From contig NC_085059.1 of the NCBI RefSeq assembly GCF_963662255.1, positions 13,549,234 through 13,613,233 on the forward strand: a stretch of 64,000 bases of DNA. Reading direction: 5' to 3'. Origin of the DNA: Cinclus cinclus (lineage: Eukaryota > Chordata > Aves > Passeriformes > Cinclidae). Both the position numbers and the translations under genes were made by a program. Numbering within the stretch: the first letter of the stretch is position 1; each line of letters begins with the position of its first letter. Under the pieces are notes generated by a model. It worked only from the letters and a program-made list of their open reading frames with translations. It had not been told where the DNA came from and did no database searches. Positions 1 to 10,400 of this stretch are shown in pieces.

Positions 1-1479
1 TGGAAAACAAACAAACAAAATATCCCAAAACACAAAACCCCTCAGCAAAACTACTTTGGGAAAAAGAAATCCTCAATTAATTTGAACCAAATACATTTAT
101 CCTGTATTACTTAAAGAACTGGCTGAGACAACCTCTGTGCTGACATCAAGTATTTCTGAGTGCACCGACATTTTCTGAGGCCATCTCCAAAAGGAAAGGA
201 AAGGATACTGGAAAAAAAATATATTCCAACAGTCTCCCTGTAAGCCACCAAGCAGATAACAATCTGACAAACAATAGGCAACGTCTATTTCTGAAGCAGT
301 ATCAAATCAACATTATTTTCCTTCTGTTACAAGGTCACAGGCATTATTGACAACAAAGAAGGTGCAAATAGAATGTTTTCAGCACAACTACCGACACTGC
401 TTCATGCAGCTTTCTTACAAGCAAGGAAGGAAAGCATTGTCTCGATTAAGTTACTGTTAAGATACCTCAGAATTTACTAGAAAATTGTGCTAAGAATGCA
501 GATTAACTGGAAGCCAAAACAATGAGTTAGAAATACGGGACTTGCAACAACAAAAAAACCATCTATTTAATATAGAAAAAATATATATATATTTAATATA
601 GTAAAGAGAAGACTGAAAGAAAAGAAAATGGAAATACTCTTCAAATATGCAATAGGTTGCTAAAATATATATATATATATATATATTACATTGTCTCCAA
701 TGTCTTCTGGGGATAGTAAAAGGGGGAAAAAAAGGTAATAGGCTTAAAATTGGAGCCAGGAGATTTAGGCTATCTTTTAGTGAAAGCTTTTAACAAGTAC
801 AATTAGGCACTGAAACAGATTGCCTGGGGAGACTGTAGATTCTCCATCATTTAGAGTGCTAAACCACAGGCCAGACACACATTTGTTAGGAACAGATACA
901 ATTAGTTTGGCCTTTGGGCAAAGGAATGGACTTCATCTATGTCTTCTAGATTTCTATGGTAACAGTGCCAGACATACAGGTAAAGTAAACAGGTTATAAA
1001 ACTAGAACAATCAAAGTACATTAAATGTGGCCTCACGTATATCATATAGTTCATAGGAACACCCCAAGTGATTTTTAAGGCTTTTTTTTCTGGAAAGTAT
1101 CCTTTAGAAAAATGCAGCGTTGATTATAAAAGTGATAATGATGTAAAATCCACCACAACTGCCAGCAAGTTGTTGAACAAATTAATTATCTGCTTGCTTA
1201 AATAAGTACTGGTGTGAACGACTGGAACCTTAAGAACACAAGGATACATTTACAGTGTTTTTCCAGATGTAAGAAAACTGATTTTGTTTAGGAACTTAAA
1301 ACACATCCTTGTGACAAATCAACTTCTTGAAACCAAATGTTATTTGAGTAGCTCATTAGCTGACAGCTAAAACAGCACAGCTCTTCACCAACAGAGTAGT
1401 TCTCCTGTAAAGAGGGACATTACTAACAGCAAGTAACTGCATCCCAGAGCTGCCAGCCACGCTGGGACACTGCACATAC
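1..1479 (-). other. NME5 intron 4 (partial), no exon seen
   Basis: This stretch follows the NME5 donor at 1479/1478 (GTATGTGC on the minus strand). It is AT-rich. I searched both strands for the terminal NME5 exon and found none. A (TA)n tract lies at about 664-687 and a second AT-rich run at about 575-600. No recognisable transposon was seen. Confidence 0.6.
664..687. repeat. (TA)n microsatellite
   Basis: About 12 uninterrupted TA units lie inside NME5 intron 4. They are read directly from the sequence and are likely to vary in length between individuals. Confidence 0.9.
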
Positions 1480-4400
1480 CATGGGGTCTGCTGGCTTCTC
1501 TTTGCACAGGGCAGTGAGCCCTGCCAGCAGTGTGGGCTTCACATACAGGTTCAGGTAATCCCGAGCTCTTTGTCCAGTGGGAACAGGCTCCAAGACTGCT
1601 GCAAGGAGGAACCACAGGTGTTAGAAAGCAGCCTCCAGAGTGATTAAACCCAGCATGCTTTCAAAGGTTGTTTGTATGTGAGCTGCTCTTTTCCTTAGTA
1701 AGTTAATAATACATCATGGGTTTTATAGCTTCTCCCACAACAAACTGCAAAGAAACTTCCTAAACTTCTTTACAATGTCCCTGAGGTAATTTTACTAATT
1801 ATAGTCTATTACGAAAAGGGAGGAAATCAGATCATCAGGGGAAAACCTTAATCCTTGAAGATGCATTTGAGGCAGAAGAGAAATAGTATATCCCATGTTT
1901 AACACTTTCTTCTTCCAGTGTGAAGCTGGCTTCTGAAGACCCTAAAAATCTTTCAGTCCTGCTGTGTTTGTCAGGGTGAGTGGAGGAGACAGGGTTTACA
2001 CAATGGGTAAGGCTTGTAAGAAACTGCAACATCTTTTATTAAACTCACTGATACAGCTGACAAAAAGTATCAGTAGACAGCTTTTTCTAGGTGTTTCAGG
2101 TGCACCTTTCTGTCAAAGGGCAAATTCTGTTACATTACAAACTACAGAACCTCTCACAGCCTTTTCAGGTTTTAAGGCCCTTTTCTCTGGCATTTTACTT
2201 TGGAATTGCTCTATCATGTGAGCATCCAGCTGCTTTTGAATAGTAATTACTCAGCCTGAATCCAAGAAAAGAGTCAGTCTTCTCAAGTCAACAGGAGTCC
2301 CCAGGGCTGCCAGTGCCAGAAACACTTGCTGGAGTTTAACAGCTTCCTATTTGTTTTCATTTACCAGCTTTGACTGCTCCAGTTCCCAAAGCAGAGTTTG
2401 AAAAGTGGAAGCAATCTCTGTAACTACACTGACTCTTCAGATACATTTTTGGTAAGCCTTTTGTGGCAGAAAATGTCAGCTTATACATAAAGAGACCCAC
2501 AATCCTGAAAAGCAAACAAGCCCAGCCTCTCCTAAATCAATTGTATCTGGAGTCAGGGCAGGACAGGGAAGAACTTCATCCTCCCCAGGACCAGCAATGA
2601 ACCAACTGTACCATTTTACCTTCTGGAAATATGAATCGAATTTCTTTCTCTGCCGAGAAGATGCTGAGACTGCCGTGGAGCCCATTCCTCAGCTCATCAG
2701 TCCCATAGAGTGCTCTTAAGCTAAAAACAAGGGAAATAACTACTTGAGGGCAACTGCAAATCCTTTCTGAGTCTCTGCAGCCTGAGAGCCAAAAAAGCAA
2801 TCAATCTGGACTACTTAACAAGACATTGGCTAGATTTTGTTTTAAATGCAAGAAGTAGCTGCCTAAAACTTAATGTTCATACGCTCAACATTCCCCATAA
2901 AATAGGTGACCTTTGCATATTAAAAAACAATGGTGAAAAGCTGTTGCACAAAACTGAAGAGATAACAAGCCTGTGTCTGTATTGTACAAACAAATTAAAA
3001 AAAAAAAAGGAAAAAAAAAAAAAAGGAGGGAGGAGGAAGAATTCTAGTTTCTATCAAAAGAATGACGACATTCTACTAGCCCAAGGCCAGTCAGTGAGTT
3101 ACCTGTGAGGGTGAGTTATCCTAGCTCTTAGGCTGTTGGATGGTCCAAGCAATTCCTTCCAGTATGAGACTGCACAATCTCTAGCAAGAACCATAGCAAC
3201 TATAGGACCAGAACTCATATAGGCTGTTAAATTAGGAAAAAACACTTTTCCAAATTGTTCTGCGTAGAAGTTGCTACATTGCTCTGGGCTTAATTGGAGC
3301 TTCCGTTTCTATAAAGTGTAAAAGACAAAAAAAGAATTAAGATTGCTTGCTACATTGAAACAGTTTAGAGCTTTCAAAGGCAGAATAGAGTCCTCTCCTG
3401 CAGTCATATCTTCAAGTGCAGAACACAAGAGTAATTTCTGAAACTCCTCTGATTCACCCAGATACGATCCTCTTTGAGATACACAGTAACAAAGAGCATA
3501 AGTTTTCCAAGTTAATTAAGGAAACAGCACACTTTGAGAAAGATGTGATTGTAGCCCAGGCAAACTACAGCATTTTCTAACTACCAGATGACAGGGCACT
3601 GTACAGAAAAAGTGAAGAGCATCAGAAGGGCAGGGTTTTATTACTCAGCTGCTACAACATAATGTTCTACTTTAACACAAGTTTCCCTCCAGCCCACAGT
3701 GTCAATTATACAATTGTTCTATTTTTCATTCAGTGCTTTGTGACTCTCCCAATAGCTGCCTAGCCTGCAGGTGGCCAGGATCAGGACAACTTTGGGAGGT
3801 TATCAGAAACCATAGGGCAGTCAAGAAAAAAATTTTAAAGTGCATTCTTCGAGCTCAAACTTATACAACACTTAGAGTTCCATATACTCAGAGTCCTAAT
3901 AACTTTGGTGTCAAAAGTCACTGCAGACATCAGAAGACTCTACTAACACATTGCAATTAAATAAATAAATAAATAATCTATTTGTCTCATCTTCTGATAT
4001 GTATTGAATCAAAAGAAACATGGAATGGTTTGGGTTGAAAGGTGTCTGGAAACTCATCTTGTTCAAACCCCCTACCACAGACTTGGACCTCCCACTAGAC
4101 CTGGCCTTCCACCAAACCCGGCCTTGAACACTTCCAGGGATGGGGTGACCACGGCTTCTCTGGGCAACCTGTGCCAGGGCATCACCACCCTCATGGTGAA
4201 GAATTTTTTTCCCAGTATCCCATCTAACCCTGCCCTCTGGTAGTAGGAAGCCATTCTCCCTCGTCCTGCCACTCCATGCCCTAGTCCCAAGTCCCTCTCC
4301 AGCTCTCTGGAGCCCCTTCAGGCACCGGAAGGGGCTCTCAGGTCTCCCTGGTGCTTCTTCTCCTACTGGATGAACAATCCCAGCTCTCCCAGCCTTGCCT

Positions 4401-5257
4401 CAGAGCAGAGGGGCTCCAGCCCAAGGAGCATCTTCAAGACCTCTTATGGAGTAGCTCCAAGAGATCCACAAATAAAGAAATAAATACAAATATTAAATAC
4501 AAATAAATAAAACAACCAGAAGGGCTGGGGAGGAAGTGGAAAAAACAAACCAAACCAAACCAAACCAAACCAAACCAAGACATTTCGGGGAGTAGGGGGA
4601 AGGGCCCTGTCGCCCACAGGCGCGAGGGCGCAGCGCCCCCCAGCGGCCGCCCGGACGGGCACAATTAAATATTCATAAGCTCATTGCAATATTCGTAAAG
4701 TCTATTTACTGTAAAAACAGCGGAAACAAAAACTTTGTTAAGCTGCAGCTGGCCGGCTATCGAATTCAATTAATTCTTTAATAACCACTTGCACACCGCA
4801 CAAAATCTTGTGAGGTCTGAATGATGCGCTCTCCAAAGAGTTGCCTTGGAAAGTTCACACAGCTGCTCCCTAGGTTTGCTAAACCTGAGTTTATTAACAA
4901 AGTCTGTGTTTTTCTGTGGTCAGCGAAATAGTTGGTCTGCTCTGTTCCATCCCATGCACCAAGAAGCATCTCCTTACAGAATCTGGCAGCAATGTTTGAT
5001 GACATGAAGAACGTGAATTGATTTTTGGACACGCAAGATTTTAGTTACTGGCTTGATTGCTAGAAGTTAAATATTTTCCTGACTTATAAACTGCAGTTAT
5101 TTTCTCTGGAGCACATCCTGTTTGTTACCTGAATGATGTGGAATCCTGATCGGAGAATGAGATCCTCTATTTCTTCTTCTTTATCAATGACATCTGGTTT
5201 GATGATAGCCAGAGTTCTTTCCACATAAATCTGAGGTTCAGGCATTAAGACCTCCAT
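1480..5257 (-). CDS. NME5: NME5, NME/NM23 family member 5 (3' end beyond window)
   Basis: Four coding exons are visible, in transcript order 5257-5129, 3308-3103, 2720-2620 and 1598-1480. All have GT-AG borders and consistent phases (0, 2, 1, 0), giving 185 residues. The human protein, as I remember it, has 212. Residues about 13-145 form the nucleoside-diphosphate-kinase-like domain (TLAIIKPD near the start; DELRNGLHGS with the active-site-type His at 127). Residues about 148-185 begin a Dpy-30 motif (YLNLYVKPTLL, CKEKPADPM). The missing roughly 27 residues, expected to contain a WLADWLL-like segment, were not found in 1-1479, so the last exon lies off the left edge. The ATG at 5257 was chosen because the upstream in-frame extension has no ATG and human NME5 starts at the equivalent point. 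NME5 is a sperm-flagellum and motile-cilium protein associated with radial spokes; kinase activity is doubtful in the family. The identity is firm; the function is carried over from orthologues. Confidence 0.96.
4020..4472 (-). mobile_element. CR1 LINE fragment (3' part), copy A
   Basis: The plus strand reads as the reverse complement of a CR1 3' end: GAATGGTTTGGGTTGAAAGG at the left, then the typical CR1 blocks, with AACCTGTGCCAGGGCATCAC at about 4168-4187 and a GTCCCTCTCCAGCTC block further right. The element is therefore in minus orientation with its 3' end at left. It is 5'-truncated at about 450 bp, as most CR1 copies are, and lies in NME5 intron 1. The right end runs into A-rich and (CAAAC)n sequence. 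Any ORFs here are remnants or chance. Confidence 0.88.
4546..4578. repeat. (CAAAC)n microsatellite
   Basis: Six to seven tandem CAAAC/CCAAA pentamers lie beside the truncated end of CR1 copy A in NME5 intron 1. They are directly visible. Confidence 0.9.
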
Positions 5258-5847
5258 CCTGGCTTCTAAATTAGAATTCACTTGCCCCTTTCATACTGCA
5301 ATGACACCAGTACATGTCATTTGGAGTTTGTCTTCTGCACAGTCACCTGCGGTAACATTCACTGTGTACTCCAGGAACAGAGAGGGTCACACTCACCTCA
5401 CAAAAATCCATATGAGATGTTCTCAGCACTTGTTAGCACCCTGTAGTTCACATTCCCATTTGCGATGCAGTGGCATTTTGTGGAAAATAAGGCCAAAATT
5501 TAAAGTTGCTATTCACTAGGTTGGACAACGTATGAGGAAAGAAAGGCATTATCACACACCCTGATGTGTGCTGTCTGTGCTCCCACACCCTCAATTCACC
5601 ATGGCCTCCTTCAAACCTCAAATCTGTATCCTCACACATGAGGACTGACTTGGAGCTGGTTCACTGCACGCCTCAGGGTAATTTCTCAATGGTTATTTAA
5701 TTCCTGTATTTATGGGCTCCAGACAAAGTGCCAATTTTCTGACTAAGCAGATGCACTGGCAAGCTGAGAGCACAGAATTGTGTTGTGAGTGGTGGAACCA
5801 GTGAGGGGGTTTCCTACAGACCTGTGTCCACTTGTAACCTTCTTTTC

Positions 5848-6235
5848 ATCACAGAATGGTTTGGGTAGGGAGGAACCCTTAAGACCATGTAGTTCCACCC
5901 TGCTATGGGCAGGGACACCTTCCACTATCCCAGGTTGCTCCAAGCCCCATCCAACCTGGCCTTGAACCCTTCCAGGGATGCAGCAGCTACAGCCTCACTG
6001 GACAACCTGTGCCACGGCCTCACCACCCTCACAACCAAGAATTGTTTCCCAATATCTCATCTAACCCTATCCTCTGTCAGTGGGAAGCCATTCCCCCTTT
6101 TCCTGCCTCTCCCTGTCCTTGTCCCAAGTCCCTCTCCAGTTCTTTTGGAGCTCCCTTAGGCACTGGGAGGGGGTTGAAGATCCCCACAGAACCTTCTCTT
6201 CTCCAGGCTGCACACCCTCAGGTCTTTCAACCTTT
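5848..6235 (-). mobile_element. CR1 LINE fragment (3' part), copy B
   Basis: ATCACAGAATGGTTTGGG at the left edge begins the reverse complement of a CR1 3' terminus. Characteristic CR1 blocks follow (ATGGGCAGGGACACCTTCCA at about 5905; AACCTGTGCCACGGCCTCAC at about 6004; the GTCCCTCTCCAG block at about 6127-6138). Orientation is the same as copy A. The element lies between the NME5 start codon and its CpG island, so it is probably inside the first (5' UTR) intron of NME5. Confidence 0.9.
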
Positions 6236-6479
6236 TAGACAGAATTGATAGTGCAGGATGCTCGGGAGATCTTGACAGAGCCTCAGAGAACTACACATAA
6301 TGGCACCTGCAGCCTTTCCCTCGCTCACTGACCATCATGTCCCCAGGCTCCCACCTACGGCTCTCTGCATCCGCCCTGGACCACACACAGTCACGCAGAC
6401 CCTGCCTGGCAGCAAAAACCTGCTCCGTGCTGCAAAGTCCGCTCCTAGCCCCCCGCCCCTCCAGCCCACCTGCCTTAGG

Positions 6480-7480
6480 GCCCCGCCGTGCTTTGCTATC
6501 TCAGCATCCGGGACTCCGCCAGGCCCGCAGCCGTTGCCGGGCGATGGCGGGGCCCGCCCCGGGCACAAGATGGCGCCCGTGGGCCTCGGCGGGGCGGGGG
6601 CAAGATGGCGGCCGGGAGGGACGCCGTGATGGCGGCGGAGGCGTCACGGCCTCCGAGCTCCGCGCACACAACGGGGAACCGTGGCTGCCCTGGGGTGGGC
6701 TACGCGTGTGGTGCGTGAGTAAAGGGTGGAGTGGCGTGATATCCGGGGCTCACCTAAAAAAATCTCACCCCTCCCCGACAATAAAAGCTTTATGTTGGTT
6801 TCCCCTCACGCTCAGAACTGCTGAGGGACCATGCGCTCACAGCAAACATAAAGCGACATATCGCGATTTATTGGAGCTTCCCTTTCAAGGGAAAGACAGC
6901 AGCCCTTCCAGGTCACCAGTGTCTGTGGGAAGGTTTCCCGTGGACACGCCTGAGTAGCGGCGGCGAGCAGGAGCTCCCGGCACAGCCGGAGCGCTGACCC
7001 GAACCACAGCTCTCTAATGGTGGCTCTCAGCATTGCGAGAGAATTACAGCGGCTACCCGCTGCCACCTCACGTTTATGACAAAAAGATGTAACGAGTAGG
7101 AAACCTGCACCGTTTTGTGCATTAAACCACGATGAGCTGGGTAGCCGCATTCTCTGGGGATTTTACCCTCCTTGGTGCCAATGCGTTTCCTCCCTCTACA
7201 TCCCCTATTTTGCCGGCTCTCTAGGGGCAGCCAGCTGGCAAGAATTGGCGGTGCAGTAGCCACTGTTCCATCCAACACGACCCATAGTGCCCGGGCAGCC
7301 GAGGGGCGGGTCCCCGGTGTCACCTCCCGTCCTTGTTTACCGGCGCTCCCGGGATGGGGCCGGGCCAGCTGGCCCCGCGCTATCGGGGTGTGGGCCGGTG
7401 AACGGCCCCGATAACTCCGGCGCTGGCTCCGCCGCCCTGCTCCTCTCTCTCCCTGCCACTCGTCCCCTCGCCTCACCGTG
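6480..7480 (-). promoter_or_regulatory. CpG island, probable NME5 promoter (possibly bidirectional)
   Basis: Two CpG-dense patches, about 6480-6730 and 7250-7480, stand out from AT-rich flanks. The first holds YY1-type motifs (AAGATGGCGCC at 6567, AAGATGGCGGC at 6602) and an X-box-like GTTGCCGGGCGAT at 6533-6545. NME5 is the nearest gene. Its coding exon 1 is preceded on the minus strand by an acceptor-like AG just before 5265, eight bases upstream of the ATG. That fits a noncoding 5' exon spliced in from this island. The YY1 sites point along the plus strand, so a divergent plus-strand start is also possible. Promoter function is inferred from composition and motifs only. Confidence 0.65.
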
Positions 7481-10400
7481 TTCTCATAAAACTCTGGGAT
7501 CCGAGGTGCTGGAACACCTGGGGCTGGCGGCTGAGTTCAGCCAAAACTGGACATTGCACTCAAACCCTGGAGATGGCACTGACAAAGGGACAGAGAGAAA
7601 ACAGGTGTGCAGGCTTTAAATTTTAATGGTATCAGACTGCAGGTAGAGGCAAAGGAGAAAAGACAAAAAACCCCCAAGGTTTTGGAGCCAGAGGTGCTGA
7701 CACAATGTGCCCTGGTTAGATGAGGAATTAGCAAAAGTACAGCAAAAGCTGGTTTTAGTCTAAGAAAACTAAAAAATAATCTTTTTCATGATTAATGTGA
7801 ATAATATAAATATAGAAGCAAGAAATGAAAATAGGCAGTTATTTCCTTGCAGCCAACTTGAAATATATTTTAAAAGCAAAGACTGATATTGTTATTCATA
7901 CACCTTAAAAATAAAGGTTCCAAGTGTACAAGACAAATTCAGATACAGACTCTCCTTCAACAACACGGGCACATGGCATTTGTTTCTTTAACAGAAATAC
8001 CTTATCCAGTATTTCATTTGAAGACATTGTAAACACTGCAACTTCACAGAGGTAACGGGTAAACACGTTTTATTTTTTAAGAAGTGCTGATAGAAAGAGC
8101 CCATCAGTTTTTCAGTTTAGTTCAGAGTTAATTCAGCAAGTCATTTCTTTTTAAAGTCAATGAGCACAAGTCTGACAGCCCTTGCTTAAATTTAGCAGTT
8201 CAAAGGCTTCCTCTGCCTGCATGAACACTTCAGAATTATTATTACATAAGAAATGCTGAATTTAATATCTGTGTTTCACTGTTAACGTGAATCTGTTGCA
8301 GTTTCTTTATTGTGTGCATTTTCTCCCAGCCACACAGGACATAAACCCCAACGCACCTTCCCGAGGCTGCAGTTTGGCCGAGAGCAGGGCCCTGTGCAGA
8401 TCCCTGCCCACCACGGGGCCTGGGGCTGTGTCACAATTTCTCCTGCTTGCTGTTTCCAGAAGCATTTCTGGAGGGCAGAGATGGTCTAATTTTAGTACTG
8501 GGAGAATCCTCCTCTCTCCAATGAGCGAGTGGCTGCATCTGGAGCTGCAGCCAATTACCCGGGCTTCCTCCGCCTGCACTTCCCACGATGGTTTAATGAT
8601 GCAGAAACACAAATTTAAAGTGGCCCCACATGTTAAGAGAGAATAACATTATGTGCTCCAAAAAAACAGATGTTCTACAGTAGTAGAATCTTAAAGGTTT
8701 CTTCTAAAGCCTTGGATTTCATAAACCTGACCTTAAAACAATGTGTTAATATAATTATGTTTATTTTCTTTATAGTGCTTGAAATAATATTTCTGATAAC
8801 TAAAAGGCTCGTCTGAAGCATCTTCCCTAACTTCTGTAGGCCAGCGATGTGCTTTGAGGAAAAGAAAAAAACAAACAAACAGAAAAAGGAAAATTATAAT
8901 TAAATTAACTGAACACTTGTTAGGGCATAGCCTGGCTGTGGTATCTTATCTGTTAAGCGGTTTAAAAAGCCTTAGTTGCCTCACTTATTTTTAGCTGGCA
9001 TGGACTATAACACCAAAAGATTGTGGCTGCAGGTACATTTACATCCAACATCAGATAAGTAACATTTTAAGGGGAAATATTATTTCAGAGCTTTGTCCCC
9101 CTGACAGTGCAAGAAGGTGCAAAAACTAATGTCTTGCAGACTGTCATAAAGGAAGGAAAGAAGAAAGAAAAAAAGAATGATGAAAATAAATGAAGAAAAA
9201 CTAAAGAAGTAATACCAACTAGTAAAACCGATTTAAAATGAAGTTTGCACATCTTTTAGGTTTGTTTGCATTTTGATGTTAAGTAGAGAAAAATGTGTTT
9301 CCTTCAGTAGCAATGTTCTAACTATACACCTGCCACCATACAACTTTCATCCACCCTGGGCTCTCTTTCCTTTATTACTTTTCATGATGAACTGTCATAC
9401 CTACCCACAGCACCAGCTTATCTTCACTGCTTGCTCCACCCATGCTTGCTCTTCCAGTGCAGAGTGTCTCTGACGGAAATCCTGTGATCAAGGCGACTTC
9501 CTCTCCACACTCCTGCTCTCTTCTCCATTTCTGCCTTCTCACAACTAAACAATTCTCCTTCTGCAGCTCATCTGCACAGTTGTAATCCCAGTGATCTTTT
9601 CATTGCTGCTGCTTAACCCTTGTCAAGCCTTCCTGTCTGTTTTCCTGTACTTGTTATCTCACCATTTTCTGTAAAGATGAAAGTGATATTTTCTTCATGC
9701 TTCCTCTGTCTACAAGTCTGTAAGTAGCAATAACAAAAAGCTTATCAACATATCTTCTGTAATTCCCATCACTTGCCCTGATAACTTCACCCCACTTCAT
9801 TTCCTGATCTTCCAAACACTCTTTCATTTGTTCACAGCTTTAGTTATTCAGTCTGCTGATTCCTAGCACCCAGAGAGATATGCTTGTCTCTTTTACCATT
9901 AAAAAAAAGAAAAAGGCCTTTGGTGTAAGTGCCTCTTGTCACCTCACAGGTTCTTCCAGTCATGTCTCTTCATCTCTTACTGGGTTCTAACCTAAATCCC
10001 CTTCAAACTTGGTTTTGCTTTCTCTCATCACCTGAAAGCTTCTCAATTCATCTTAAACCAATCTCTTTTTTGCCCTTCGGTCACATTTAGTATATCTAAC
10101 TCATATCTTAGCTTAGTTTTTAGCTAGTCTCAGGTATCATTTCTTAAGTCACTGTTTCAGCTTGGCTAACATTAGTCCCTTCTTCCTTTGTGTTTCTTTG
10201 CTTTTTCTACAGGAGCACTGCTGAGCACTGTCCTTGGCTCTCCTCCCTTCCCTCCAAGCTCAACATCCCAATGTACCTTTTGTTTCACTCTGTAAAGACA
10301 TCTCCTATTTTCTGCCAGCCCTACAATGGAATTCCACTCCTGCACTTTCAAATAAACTTCTTCCTGCTTTATCCCTCCTTGTTGCTTAGGATGAGCTCCT

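Noticed and set aside
4778..5032. 84-residue minus-strand ORF in NME5 intron 1
   Set aside because: No recognisable domain, and NME5 exons 1 and 2 join in phase without it.
5258..5281. Upstream extension of NME5 to 5281
   Set aside because: The first codon would be GTG, not ATG, and a splice acceptor-like AG lies between it and the real ATG at 5257.
6337..6957. 206-residue plus-strand ORF over the NME5 CpG island
   Set aside because: Compositional. No ATG context or domain supports it as one exon, though a shorter transcript from the island is kept as a finding.
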